Source of the DNA: UBA2991 sp965221735
Lineage (GTDB): Bacteria > Chloroflexota > Dehalococcoidia > Tepidiformales > Tepidiformaceae
Length of the DNA stretch: 64,000 bases
Assembly: GCA_965221735.1 (NCBI GenBank)
Contig: OZ244910.1
Coordinates: 310,001-374,000, forward strand
Direction of reading: 5' to 3'
The translations under genes were made by a program, and so were the position numbers. The notes beneath the pieces were generated by a model, which ran no database searches, was not told the DNA's origin, and saw only the letters and a program-made list of their open reading frames with translations. Below, in pieces: positions 40,411 to 48,489 of this stretch (position 1 is the stretch's first letter; each line of letters starts with the position of its first letter).

Positions 40411-41059
40411 CTCGTCTCTCCTTCCGTTCGTCCGTTCGTGTCGTGCTCACGCGGGAGCGTGAGCGTCCCCGCCGCGACGGCGGCGGCGAGGTCGTCCCGC
40501 AGCGCCTCCGCGTCCGGCGTGCAGCGCCAGGCGGCGATCCCCGCCGACTGCAAGGGGGAAATCTCGCCCTTCGCCAGTCCCCTGCGCCACAGCCACTCCG
40601 CCCAGCTGCGGTGCAGGGGCAGGGGGCTGCGGCGGTCGAGGAAGCGGTGGTGCAGGGCGGGCGCCTCCGCCTCGCCGGGGGCCAGCAGCAGGAAGGCGTC
40701 CCGCTCGAAGGCAAGCTCGGCCATGCGCGTGTAGACGAGGGCGTGGAAGCCCCCGCTCACCGGGAGGCGGGCGATCTTCGTCGTCCAGGTTCCAACCGTC
40801 TCGCCGGGAATCTCGCAGCGGTGGAAGCCGCCGGAGAGGGCGAGGCCGTCGGCGCCGGCGAGCAGGTGGGCGCTCTCCGGCGGTCGCTTGAGGAGGGCGG
40901 CCCAGATCGCCTTGAGGGCGGACTGGGCGCCGACCATGGAGAGGAACCAGAGTCCCCCGAGTCGGGGTCGCGCGCGAAGGCGTCGGCCGTGGCCGAGAAT
41001 CCGTTCGCGCTGATGGTGTACAGGTCGTCCGGGTTGATGGCGGCGTCGGCCGCGAGCAT
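40407..41059 (-). pseudogene. Hypothetical island gene split by a frameshift
   Basis: Two frames fit end to end. From ATG 41059, after a strong GGAAGGAG ribosome site, the protein begins MLAADAAINPDDLYTISANG and runs to DPDSG. The -1 frame then continues LWFLSMVGAQSALKAIWAALL for about 180 residues to a stop overlapping the next gene's ATG. The switch lies at a run of five G (C at 40954-40958 on the plus strand). One added base, or -1 slippage, would give a 217-residue protein. Causes are a sequencing error, a real mutation or programmed frameshifting. The second frame has an internal ATG at 40937. No family was recognised. Confidence 0.65.
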
Positions 41060-41155
41060 GGAGTTCTCCTTCCGGTAGGTGGATGGGTGGGTGCGCGGGG
41101 CAAAACCCGCGTGAGGGCCGGCACGGCCAGAGCCGCCCGGTCGTGTGAGGCCGCG

Positions 41156-42037
41156 TCACGCCGCCTGCGGCACCGCGTCCGCCGGGGCGCCCGGCACGCG
41201 CCCGAGCACGTGATCAGCGGCCCGCTGCGCCTGCGCGGCGGCGACCACCGCGAGGCGGCGGTCGTCCTCCAGCGTCTTGAGCCACGAGGCGATGTACGAG
41301 GCGGACTGCTCGACGCGCGAGGGGTCGATGCCGGCCTCGCTGCCGAGGAAGGCCGCCGCGAACTCCGCCACCAGCTCCTCCTGCGAGTAGCGCTCGGAGC
41401 CGAAGCGCGCCGCCGTGCGGTAGCCCTCGCGCCCCAGGCGCCTGGGGTGCCCGGTCGAGTGCGCGAGCTCGTGGAAGAGCGTCGCGTAGTAGCCGTGCGC
41501 GTCGGCGAAGGCGTCGCGCGGCGGCAGGTGCACCTCGTCCCGCTCGGGGACGTAGTAGGCGCTCTCCGCGCCCTCGTGGATGCTCGGGCCGTTCGCGTAG
41601 CCCGCGATCACCGCCTCGGCCCGCTCCAGCGGGTCGAAGCAGTCCCCGGCCTCCTTGCGCGCGGGGAGCCGGACGCCCTCGCACTGGCCGACGTTGAAGA
41701 CCGTGAAGAGGCGCAGCAGCGGGTAGTGCTCCGGCCGCTCCGGGTCCGGCGAGTCCTTCTTCTCGATCCACTTCCAGAGCACGACGCGGGTGCCGTGCTC
41801 CCCGCGGCGGACGTGCCCGCCCGCCGCCCGCGCCTGGCGGTAGGTGAGCCAGCGCGGGTCGTTCCAGCCCCGCTCCAGCGCCGCCAGCTGCAGCACCACG
41901 GTGTTGATGCCGCGGTAGGGGCGGTCCGTGCGGGCGTTGCGGTGTCCGCGAGCGCGCCACGGCGTGCGCCAGGGCACGGTGCCGCGCTCGAGGGCCGCGA
42001 TGATGCGACCGGTGATCTCTCCGTATGCGTCGCGCAT
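41156..42037 (-). CDS. ArdC-type antirestriction/zincin-like protein
   Basis: A 293-residue ArdC-like protein. The N-terminal domain (about 1-125) matches ArdC_N, which binds single-stranded DNA: ITGRIIAALERGTVPWRTPW, PYRGINTVVLQLAA, WLTYRQARAAGGHVRRGEHGTRVV. The C-terminal domain is a zincin-like metallopeptidase with HELAH at 189-193 and a YSQEELVAEFAAAFL helix. ArdC proteins shield incoming plasmid DNA from restriction in the recipient. A strong GGAAGGAG site precedes the ATG. Placement among SSB, RadC-like and primase genes is usual for conjugative elements. Confidence 0.88.
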   Translation of the reverse strand: MRDAYGEITGRIIAALERGTVPWRTPWRARGHRNARTDRPYRGINTVVLQLAALERGWNDPRWLTYRQARAAGGHVRRGEHGTRVVLWKWIEKKDSPDPERPEHYPLLRLFTVFNVGQCEGVRLPARKEAGDCFDPLERAEAVIAGYANGPSIHEGAESAYYVPERDEVHLPPRDAFADAHGYYATLFHELAHSTGHPRRLGREGYRTAARFGSERYSQEELVAEFAAAFLGSEAGIDPSRVEQSASYIASWLKTLEDDRRLAVVAAAQAQRAADHVLGRVPGAPADAVPQAA

Positions 42038-42146
42038 GTGAACCTGTCTCCTTCCGAAATGCGCCGGGTGGATCGACGGACGCGCTGGGCGACGCCCCGC
42101 GTGCGGGCCGGGACGGCGGCGAGGCCTCCCGGTCGTGGCTGGGTGG

Positions 42147-42641
42147 CTAGAAGAGGCCGCGGTCCTTGAGGCTCACGGCGCGGTCGCCGCCGATGACGAC
42201 GTGGTCGAGCAGCTCGACGCCGAGCAGCTTCGCCGCCTCCGCCAGCTCCTTCGTGACCTTGATGTCGTCGGGGCTGGGGGACGGGTCCCGCGAGGGGTGG
42301 TTATGGGCGACGATGATGTGCGGCACCGCCGCCACCACCGCCGCGCGCAGCACTTCGGCGGGGCGGACCACCGCCGACCAGGCATTCCCCTGGTAGATCA
42401 CTCGCTGCCCGACGGCGCGGTTCTTGCGGTCAAGCAGCAGCACCCGCACCTGCTCCTGGGCGAGCGCCCCCATCTCGGGCCCCAGCAGCCGTTGCACGTC
42501 CTGCGGGGAGCAGAGGGCGGGGGCGTCCTCCGGGCGCGGAAGCTTCGTCTCGACCTCGTAGCGGACGGCCAGCTCGCCGAGGACGTGCAGGTTCTGGCGC
42601 AGCGCCTCCAGCAGCGCGTCCTCGTGCCCCGCGGCGCTCAC
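42147..42641 (-). CDS. RadC/JAB-domain protein
   Basis: A 164-residue RadC-like JAB1/MPN-fold protein with the metalloprotease-type motif HNHPSRDPSPSPDD (His113, His115, Asp126). Residues 85-165 resemble plasmid and ICE RadC proteins; the canonical HNHPSGDP has Arg in place of Gly. Its biochemical role is unsettled, though such genes travel with mobile elements next to antirestriction genes. The GTG start overlaps the preceding stop codon (GTGA), so it is coupled to the cysteine-rich protein upstream. The first 60 residues are helical and carry no recognised domain. Confidence 0.85.
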   Translation of the reverse strand: MSAAGHEDALLEALRQNLHVLGELAVRYEVETKLPRPEDAPALCSPQDVQRLLGPEMGALAQEQVRVLLLDRKNRAVGQRVIYQGNAWSAVVRPAEVLRAAVVAAVPHIIVAHNHPSRDPSPSPDDIKVTKELAEAAKLLGVELLDHVVIGGDRAVSLKDRGLF

Positions 42642-43171
42642 GCCGCCACCTCCACGGGGAGCGCCTGCCCGAGCGGGCAGATGCAGTCCTCGTGGTCGGG
42701 CGAGGCGGGGTCGTCGCAGTCGAGACAGAGGCCGCAGTTGCGGCAGGCGACGCGCTGGTGGGCGGCGTCGCGGGCGTGCCGCCGCGCGACGGTCTCCTCC
42801 CAGCAGCCCGGGCACTCGCAGTTGTCGCCGTGGTCGAACTCGACCACGGCCTCCGGCTCGCAGCTGCGGCAGTGCGTGCGCCCCCGGATGATGGGGTTGC
42901 CGCAGCCGGCGCAGTCGCCGCCGTACTCGCCGTGCGCCTCGAGCTCGCGCCTGACGAGCTTGCGGGTGAAGGGATCGCCGTCGGGTCCGCCGGACTCGGC
43001 GACGTAGTGCCAGGCCCACCTCGTGCCGAGGTCGGTCCAGTCGTCGGTGCGGTACGACCAGCGGTCGCAGGTGCAGTGGCCGTTGAAGGGCTCGTCGCCC
43101 TCGAGCAGGGTCATGACCAGCGTGTGCGCGCTCCAGGTGGGGAGCGCGTCGCGTTCGTTCGTGCGCGCCAT
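42638..43171 (-). CDS. Cysteine-rich multi-zinc-knuckle protein
   Basis: A 177-residue protein with many paired cysteines: CTCDRW, CAGCG, CRSCEP, CECPGC, CRNCGLCLDCDD and CICPLG. Together these could hold three or four zinc ions in rubredoxin-like or treble-clef sites. The N-terminus has LVMTLLEGDEPFNGHCTCDRW, a pattern seen in plasmid proteins annotated only as hypothetical. Nucleic-acid binding is likely from composition and context, but no family was recognised. A GAAGGAG site precedes the ATG. It follows SSB and overlaps the RadC-like gene. Confidence 0.65.
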   Translation of the reverse strand: MARTNERDALPTWSAHTLVMTLLEGDEPFNGHCTCDRWSYRTDDWTDLGTRWAWHYVAESGGPDGDPFTRKLVRRELEAHGEYGGDCAGCGNPIIRGRTHCRSCEPEAVVEFDHGDNCECPGCWEETVARRHARDAAHQRVACRNCGLCLDCDDPASPDHEDCICPLGQALPVEVAA

Positions 43172-43208
43172 CTTCGGTTCTCCTTCGTGCTGTGCTTGGG
43201 AACGAGAG

Positions 43209-43238
43209 CGGGGCCGCCCCCGTGAGGGAGCGGCCCCG
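43209..43238 (-). other. Intergenic stem-loop between ssb and the Cys-rich gene
   Basis: A 9-bp perfect stem CGGGGCCGC/GCGGCCCCG with a 12-nt loop. Its GGGGCCG core is shared with the stems at 43765 and 46392. No T-run is present. The hairpin lies between ssb and the ribosome site of the following gene. Confidence 0.6.
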
Positions 43239-43282
43239 TGTGCGCCCGCGACGTGGCGGGCGTCTCTGCGTGCCGGTGGTGG

Positions 43283-43690
43283 TTAGAAGGGCTGGTCGTC
43301 GGCGACCTCGGCGGCGGCCTGCTGGCCGCCGTTCCCGTTGCCGTTGGAGCGGCCGTTGCCGCCGTTGCCGTTCGAGTCGAGGAAGATCACGTCCTGCGCG
43401 TGCACCTCGGTGCGGTGGCGCCGCTGGCCGTCCTCGGTTTCGTACGTGTTCTGCGCGAGCGAGCCCGCGACGAACACCCTGTTGCCCTTCTTCACGTACT
43501 CGGCCACCGCCTCGGCCTGCTTGCCCCAGCAGACGACCGAGTGCCAGTCGGCCTCGGTCTCGCCGTTCTGGCGGCGGCGGTCGGTCGCCAGCCGGAGCTG
43601 GCAGATGGCGGTGCCGTTCTGCGAATACCTGAGCTCGGGGTCGGTCCCGACCCGGCCCAGCAGCTCGACGCGGTTCATGGTGCGTGACAT
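43283..43690 (-). CDS. ssb: Single-stranded DNA-binding protein
   Basis: A 135-residue SSB: the OB fold covers 1-105 (MSRTMNRVELLGRVGTDPEL, LATDRRR, WHSVVCWGKQAEAVAEYVKKG, RHRTEVHAQDVIFL), then a Gly/Asn-rich linker and the protein-interaction tail ending DDQPF. It would coat transferred single-stranded DNA and recruit partners through the tail. It belongs to the island, so it is probably additional to the housekeeping SSB. An AGAAGGAGAATC ribosome site precedes the ATG. It sits between Rad52-like and cysteine-rich protein genes, with a GC hairpin on each side. Confidence 0.95.
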   Translation of the reverse strand: MSRTMNRVELLGRVGTDPELRYSQNGTAICQLRLATDRRRQNGETEADWHSVVCWGKQAEAVAEYVKKGNRVFVAGSLAQNTYETEDGQRRHRTEVHAQDVIFLDSNGNGGNGRSNGNGNGGQQAAAEVADDQPF

Positions 43691-43764
43691 GTTCAGATTC
43701 TCCTTCTGGTGTTGGTTGTCACCGTGGCGGCGCGGCCTCGCCGCGCCTGGTTCCGAAACGACGG

Positions 43765-43791
43765 CGGGGCCGCCCTCTCGGGGCGGCCCCG
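43765..43791 (-). other. Intergenic stem-loop between rad52-like and ssb
   Basis: An 11-bp perfect stem CGGGGCCGCCC/GGGCGGCCCCG closed by a 5-nt loop lies in the 197-nt gap before ssb. A second, shorter GC stem follows nearby. The core matches hairpins in other gaps of this operon. It lacks the T-run of an intrinsic terminator, so it may be a processing or partial-termination site. Confidence 0.65.
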
Positions 43792-43887
43792 TTCGCGCTC
43801 CCCGGACGGGGAGCGGCTCTCTAGCGCTTGTAGCTCGGGCACCTGCGATCGGCACCTCCCTTCGTTCGTTCACCTGGATTGGGACAC

Positions 43888-44622
43888 TCAGGCGGCCTTC
43901 GGGGTCTCCTCGGTGCCGTCCTGCTGGAGCTTGTGCGCGGCGGCCTCCACCAGCGGGGTGAGGGTCGAGGCGGGCAGCTCGTCGAGGTCGCGGCCCGTGC
44001 GCTCGCGCACGGCGGACCGCACCTTGGCCTCGCCGAAGCCCCGGCACTGGCCGAGGTCGATGAGCGTCTTGCGCAGCGACGGCGCGAGGTCGCCCGGCGC
44101 TCCGTCGCCATAGAGGGAGTTGCCGAACTGGTCGCCGTAGCTCCTGAGCGCCCGCTTGAGCGCGTCCGTCACGCTGCCCTTGAAGGCCGTCTCATGGCCC
44201 TCCACGGTGTCCTCGGCGAGGGCCTGGAAGCCGACGTCGGTGCGCGGCTGCGAGCCGGGGACGTTGACCTTCACGGTCGCGGCGTAGGCCCGCCAGGGCT
44301 TCGCCTCGCCCGTCTCCTGGTCGACGCTCTCGCCCTCGCGCAGGACCACGTCGCCGACGAGCTCGTAGCCCCACCCTCCGTAACCGAGGATTCGGTTGGC
44401 CTGCTCGATTGCCGTGCGGCCCTCGATGTAGGCGAAGGTCCGGCCCTTGCGGCCCCTGCGCTGCGAGACGAGCCCCTCGTCGAGGGGCTCGCCGAGCCGC
44501 TGCACGACCGCCGGCGGGAGGCTCTCCCACATCAGGTCGGGCTCGCGGATCGGCTCGGGGCGAGCGCCGTTGGGGCTGGCGCCGTTGCGGTGGCCGTTGA
44601 CGGTCGGTGCTGCGTTCGTCAT
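43888..44622 (-). CDS. Rad52/Rad22-family single-strand annealing protein
   Basis: A 244-residue protein of the Rad52 superfamily. The domain spans about 30-175: LDEGLVSQRRGRKGRTFAYIEG, AIEQANRILGYGGWGYELVGD, YAATVKVNV and FKGSVTDALKRALRSYGDQFGNSLYG. The last block is the classic Rad52 motif. The C-terminal 60 residues (LRKTLIDLGQCRGFGEAKVRS) look like a helical add-on. Such proteins anneal complementary strands and occur in phages and ICEs as recombinases. An AAGGAG site precedes the ATG. With SSB, primase and helicase it forms a DNA-processing set. Confidence 0.87.
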   Translation of the reverse strand: MTNAAPTVNGHRNGASPNGARPEPIREPDLMWESLPPAVVQRLGEPLDEGLVSQRRGRKGRTFAYIEGRTAIEQANRILGYGGWGYELVGDVVLREGESVDQETGEAKPWRAYAATVKVNVPGSQPRTDVGFQALAEDTVEGHETAFKGSVTDALKRALRSYGDQFGNSLYGDGAPGDLAPSLRKTLIDLGQCRGFGEAKVRSAVRERTGRDLDELPASTLTPLVEAAAHKLQQDGTEETPKAA

Positions 44623-44818
44623 GTCTTGTCTCCTTCGAGCTGTGCGTTGGGTGGGCTGGTGCGGGTCTCCTCGCGGGAGGCCCGTGTGCGGGGCGGGAGC
44701 CCCGTCGGTCGTCGGTCATCGCGCCTCCTCTCGGTGGCGGTTGGCCTGGTGGGCACGCGGAAGCGGCCCGGCTCGCGTGGAGCCGGGCTGGTGGTGTCCA
44801 CAGGGTGGGATGGGTGGG

Positions 44819-45862
44819 TCAGCGGGCGGCGCGTGCCGCCCGTTCGAGCAGGCGCAGGAAGACCCTGCGCCCGCCGGGGTGGGTTGCGAGATCGCCCACG
44901 TCGGCGACGCCCTCGGGCAGGGTGACGGCGGCGGCGCGGCGGCCGAGGAGGCCGCTGAGCGCCGCCGTGGCCTCGCGCCCGGCGTCGTCCTGGTCGAAGG
45001 CGAGGAAGACGCGCGGGCAGCCGCGCAGGGCGGCGGCCACGCGCTCCATGCCCTGCGTGCCGAGGGCGGCGCAGGCGGGGATGCCCCACTCGCTCAGCAG
45101 GAGCCAGTCGAAGATTCCCTCGGCGACGACCGCCCACGGCGGCGCGTGGCCGAGCCGCCCCAGCCCGAGCACCGGCTTGGGGCCGGGCAGCGCCTGGAAG
45201 CGCGGTGAGCGCCCCGGCTCGATGGCCCGTCCCGCCAGCCAGCGGACGCGTCCGCCGGCCACCTCGGGCACGACCACCATCCCGGCGAAGCGCTCGCCGC
45301 GCTCCGTGAACAGCCTGCTCTCGCGGATCCGTGCGGAGGCGAAGCCGGCCGACGCGAGCGCCGCGCGCAGGCCCGCCCCCGGCGCGTAGCCGAGGCCGAG
45401 CCGCGCTGCTGTCTCTTTGCCGACGCCCCGCGAGGCGAGGTAGGCCCGCGCCTCGGGCCTGCTCCACAGCTCCCCGGCGTAGTACCGCGCCGCCGCCGTG
45501 AGGAGCGCCGGGTCGGGCGGCGCGACCGCATCGCGGTGGCGCCGCTCACGGATCGTGTGCCGGACGGGGGCGGTGGTGGGCGGCGAGGCGTCGAGCCGCC
45601 GGATCGCCTCCGGCAGGCTCAGGTTCTCGATGCGCCGGACGAAGTCCAGCACGTCGCCGCCCTTGCCGCAGCCGAAGCAGTACCAGCGCTGCGAATCGGC
45701 GTAGACCGTGAAGGACCCTTCCGCCTCCTCGTGGAAGGGGCAGACGCCCTGGCGGACGCGGCCCCTGCCGCGCAGGTGGACGCCCGCCGCCTCGACCACC
45801 TCGCCTAGCGGGTGGCGCTCCTTGAGCGCTGCGATGTCCACGGGCGCGTACCCGGCGGTCAC
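44819..45862 (-). CDS. DnaG-type DNA primase without C-terminal domain
   Basis: A 347-residue primase. The CHC2 zinc-binding domain has Cys41, His44, Cys62 and Cys65 (CPFHEEAEGSF, WYCFGCGKGGD). The RNA-polymerase core follows (ARYYAGELWSRPEARAYLASRG, GYAPG) with a TOPRIM site Glu248 (VVAEGIFDW) and Asp290/Asp292 (LAFDQDDAG). It stops after TOPRIM and lacks the helicase-binding domain of chromosomal DnaG, as in plasmid primases. It would prime the complementary strand after transfer. GTG 45862 overlaps the preceding stop (GTGA). Confidence 0.9.
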   Translation of the reverse strand: MTAGYAPVDIAALKERHPLGEVVEAAGVHLRGRGRVRQGVCPFHEEAEGSFTVYADSQRWYCFGCGKGGDVLDFVRRIENLSLPEAIRRLDASPPTTAPVRHTIRERRHRDAVAPPDPALLTAAARYYAGELWSRPEARAYLASRGVGKETAARLGLGYAPGAGLRAALASAGFASARIRESRLFTERGERFAGMVVVPEVAGGRVRWLAGRAIEPGRSPRFQALPGPKPVLGLGRLGHAPPWAVVAEGIFDWLLLSEWGIPACAALGTQGMERVAAALRGCPRVFLAFDQDDAGREATAALSGLLGRRAAAVTLPEGVADVGDLATHPGGRRVFLRLLERAARAAR

Positions 45863-46332
45863 TGCGAGCCGCCTTTCGCGAGGGGGCGCAGCCCGCGCAG
45901 GCTGCGCCGCGAGACCAGCTTGCCCGTCTCCCAGCGCATCCCGAGGACGGCCAGCGCCTCGAGCGCGCCGCCGGGGTGCAGGGCGAGCACGGCCGCCCGC
46001 CCCGTGGCGGGGCTGTAGACGAGCGCGTCCTCGCGACCCGCGAAGCGCCTGCGCGCCACGCCGAGCCACTCGCCGTAGACCCAGCGCGCTTCGCGCTCCG
46101 TGGCCTGCTTGAGGTCCGCGCCGGCGAGGACCGCCAGCGCCCCGTCGAGGTCGCCCTGCTGCCTGAGCCGCCGCGCCTCGTGGACGCGGCGGGCGATGCT
46201 CTGTTCTTCCATGGTGGCCGGCGCGGCTCCGAGGAGCGCCTCGAACACGCGGTCCACCAGCTCTTCGAGGCTGCGCCCGGGACGGTCTCCCGCCTCGCCC
46301 GCAACCGTGCTCATCGTCGTCGCCATCGTCAT
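45859..46332 (-). CDS. Hypothetical island protein upstream of primase
   Basis: A 157-residue protein with a helical N-terminal half (SLEELVDRVFEALLGAAPATMEEQSIARRVHEARRLRQ) and a C-terminal half with strands (EDALVYSPATGRAAVLALHP, LAVLGMRWETGKLVSRRSL). No family was recognised. Its stop overlaps the primase GTG, so the two are translationally coupled and it may be a primase accessory. An AGGAGG ribosome site precedes ATG 46332; a second in-frame ATG follows two codons later. Confidence 0.6.
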   Translation of the reverse strand: MTMATTMSTVAGEAGDRPGRSLEELVDRVFEALLGAAPATMEEQSIARRVHEARRLRQQGDLDGALAVLAGADLKQATEREARWVYGEWLGVARRRFAGREDALVYSPATGRAAVLALHPGGALEALAVLGMRWETGKLVSRRSLRGLRPLAKGGSQ

Positions 46333-46391
46333 TGCCGTCCTCCTGGAGGTGTCTCGTTTGCGGTGTCTTGCGCCCTCGCGGGCAAAGCAGA

Positions 46392-46417
46392 GGGGCCGCC
46401 TCCGGAGAGACGGCCCC
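46392..46417 (-). other. Intergenic stem-loop sharing the GGGGCCG core
   Basis: A 7-bp stem GGGGCCG/CGGCCCC with a 12-nt loop that contains the self-complementary TCCGGA. It lies between two hypothetical genes of the leftward operon. Same core as the 43209 and 43765 stems. Confidence 0.5.
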
Positions 46418-46456
46418 ATGGGCTGGGTGGATGCGGCGGGCCGTCGGCCCGCGTCG

Positions 46457-46975
46457 TCAGGCGCGGAACGCCCTCCCGATCCTGCCGGGGAGCCCCCAGA
46501 GGAGCGCCACCGCGACGCCGAAGGCTGCGACGTTCCAGAGCGCCGCCCCGACGCTGTGACCGAACAGCAGCGGGAGCGCCAGCATGAGCGCGGCTCCGCC
46601 CCAGAACGTGAGGCGCGGCTTCACCCAGCGCTTCACGCGAGCCGCCGCCTTCGGCTGCTCCAGCGGCTCGTAGGCCGTCCAGATGGGCAGCCCGATGAGC
46701 CCCTCGATGGCCGTGATGACGTGCGCCCGCGTGCAGCCGCCGGTGTGGCAGAGCACCTCGATGCCGTTGCCGTCGGGCCGCTGCCGGAACGCGAGCCCGA
46801 ACGGCTCCTCGCCCCCATGGCAGATGGCCGTGCTCGTGCGGAACCAGCCCCGCTCGAAGTCCACCTCGTACGGGATCAGGCCCTCGATGCGAGCGGCGCT
46901 CGGGCCGGTGTAGCGCTGGGCCATGGCGCGAAGCTCCATGGCGTCGTCCGCCTGTGTTCCGTGGTCGGCGTGCAT
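46457..46975 (-). CDS. Primase-type zinc ribbon with two membrane helices
   Basis: A 172-residue protein. The middle reads ICHGGEEPFGLAFRQRP, then GIEVLCHTGGCTRAHVITAIEGLIG, resembling the CxH...CH.GC zinc ribbon of primases and phage P4-like helicase-primases. The C-terminal part has two hydrophobic helices (LTFWGGAALMLALPLLFG and WNVAAFGVAVALLWGL). This would tether a nucleic-acid-binding ribbon to the membrane, perhaps near the transfer channel. The combination is unusual, and the family is not recognised. A GGAGG site precedes ATG 46975. It is the second gene of the leftward operon. Confidence 0.65.
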   Translation of the reverse strand: MHADHGTQADDAMELRAMAQRYTGPSAARIEGLIPYEVDFERGWFRTSTAICHGGEEPFGLAFRQRPDGNGIEVLCHTGGCTRAHVITAIEGLIGLPIWTAYEPLEQPKAAARVKRWVKPRLTFWGGAALMLALPLLFGHSVGAALWNVAAFGVAVALLWGLPGRIGRAFRA

Positions 46976-47448
46976 GGTCGTTGCGACCTCCTTCCTCCTG
47001 GTGGAGTGATTGCTGGCGGCCTCGCTTCCAGGTGTGGAGGCGGGGCCTGGGCTGGGTGGACCGGATGCTCGTGCGCCAGATTCGGGGCGCAGTGCTCCCA
47101 GGGACTCCGGGGCCGGGCGCTGAACGCGACCCGCCACGCGGTTCCCGGCGTTCGAGACGGCCTCCGGGGAGCAAGGCTCGACCCCTTGGCTGCCTCCCGC
47201 TGCGGGAAGCGGTGTCTCCCTCACTGGCCGGCCGTCGGGAGAGCGAGGCTCGATCCGTCGGGTCTGCCGGGTCCGGGACGGACCCTCCAGGTTTCTCAGG
47301 CAGGAAACGCTGGAAAAAGCCGGAAATCGAGATTCAGTGTCCCCGCGCCTCACCCCGATGGGAAGGGGTTGCGGGGCCGTTGGGGGCGTTTCCGGGGCAA
47401 TCACTTACCGCGCTTCGACAGGAACGCGACAGGCGGTCCGGCCGGGCG
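46976..47448. other. 473-nt intergenic stretch, no convincing gene
   Basis: Between the HTH regulator gene and the zinc-ribbon gene there is no supported ORF. It contains a near-repeat pair 72 bp apart (GCAAGGCTCGACC at 47171 and GCGAGGCTCGATC at 47243) and an inverted repeat GTTTC/GAAAC around 47290-47310, beside an A-rich patch (GGAAAAAGCCGG). A promoter for the downstream genes, an origin of transfer or a small RNA could lie here, but no consensus stands out. Confidence 0.4.
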
Positions 47449-48489
47449 CTACCGCCCGCCGATGCCGAGCGTGAGCAGGCGCAGCGCCCGTCGCCGCCAG
47501 AGCGCCCGCCTGCGCTCCGCGCGCGCGTCCGCGAGCGCCTGGCGGCGGCGCCACAGCTCGTTGCGGCGGTCGGCGCGGTCCCAGGGGTAAACGGCCGGCG
47601 GGAGCGTCAGTTCGTGGTCGCCGATGAGCACCAGTTCGAGCTCACGCATGCGCAGCTGGGCGTCGAGCCGCTCCAGCCGCCTCCGGCCCTCGCGCGCCTC
47701 TCGGCGTGCCTCCCGCCAGGCGGCGACGGTCGTGGTCGCCTCGCCGTAGAAGCGCTCCTCGCCGGGCTCGGGCTCCGCGGTCACGAGCTGCGGGTACGGC
47801 CGCCACGGCAGGTCGGCGCTCCCCTCCGCCGCCGTGCCCGCGTGCGCGCTCCGCCCCGCCGGGGCGGGCGTCGCCCGCGCCGGCTGGGGCTTCCGCCGGC
47901 CCGGCGCAGACGCCCGCGTCTCGCGCAGTCCCGTGACTTCCGCCCGCAACTCGCCGAGGCCTGTCCGCAGCGCCTCGTCCAGCGCTCCCAGGCGCTCGTC
48001 GATACCGGTCACGCGCTGCTCGAGCGCGCCGAGCGCGGCGCGGTCGGCCTCTACCAGCCACTGCTCCAGCGCGATCGCGAGGTGCGGAGTGAGCCGGCCC
48101 GAGGTCATGCTCCGCCAGATCGTCTTGCGGCCGATGCCCAGCCGTTCCGCCGCCCCGCCCTGGGTGTGCCGCTCCACCAGTTCGCGCAGCACCCCCAGCA
48201 GCCGCAGCTCGCGCACGCCGTCCAGGCCCGGCGTCTCCCCGTCGTGGTCCGGCTCGGCCTCGCGAGCGCCGGCTTCGGCCATGTTCCCGGTTGACCCATT
48301 TCCCGGGGTTCCTGACCCATCGCGGCGCGTCCCGGGATGCGCCCGTTGACCCAAATCGCGGGGTTTCTGACCCATCGCGGTGGAACGCGCCATGGACACC
48401 GGCTGCTCCCCGGTCACGTCCTGTAGGGGCCGGTTTCCCCTGGAATCACTGGGGTTCTCGCCCCTGTCCCGTTCCGTTACCAACGTCAT
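47449..48489 (-). CDS. HTH-domain regulator of the island
   Basis: A 346-residue protein. The N-terminal 90 residues are low-complexity and are encoded across the TGACCCA repeats. A helix-turn-helix region follows at about 95-145 (ELVERHTQGGAAERLGIGRKTIWRSMTSGRL), then a heptad-like helix (150-190) and an arginine-rich C-terminus. It is the first leftward gene, divergent from the transfer operon, the usual place for a master regulator. A TAAGGAG ribosome site lies only 2 nt before ATG 48489, better spaced for TTG 48483; a third option is ATG 48280. It does not match a named family. Confidence 0.65.
   Translation of the reverse strand: MTLVTERDRGENPSDSRGNRPLQDVTGEQPVSMARSTAMGQKPRDLGQRAHPGTRRDGSGTPGNGSTGNMAEAGAREAEPDHDGETPGLDGVRELRLLGVLRELVERHTQGGAAERLGIGRKTIWRSMTSGRLTPHLAIALEQWLVEADRAALGALEQRVTGIDERLGALDEALRTGLGELRAEVTGLRETRASAPGRRKPQPARATPAPAGRSAHAGTAAEGSADLPWRPYPQLVTAEPEPGEERFYGEATTTVAAWREARREAREGRRRLERLDAQLRMRELELVLIGDHELTLPPAVYPWDRADRRNELWRRRQALADARAERRRALWRRRALRLLTLGIGGR
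48292..48374. repeat. Four TGACCCA iterons in two 21-bp-spaced pairs
   Basis: TGACCCA occurs at 48292, 48313, 48347 and 48368. Within each pair the copies are 21 bp apart (two helical turns), and the pair repeats after 55 bp. Intervening bases are also similar (CCCGGGGTTCC and CGCGGGGTTTC). This phasing is typical of protein-binding iterons or operators. They lie within the first codons of the HTH regulator gene, beside the divergent promoters. Confidence 0.7.

Noticed and set aside
47449..48489. ParB or known plasmid regulator identity
   Set aside because: Only a generic HTH is visible; no ParB box II or family signature was found.
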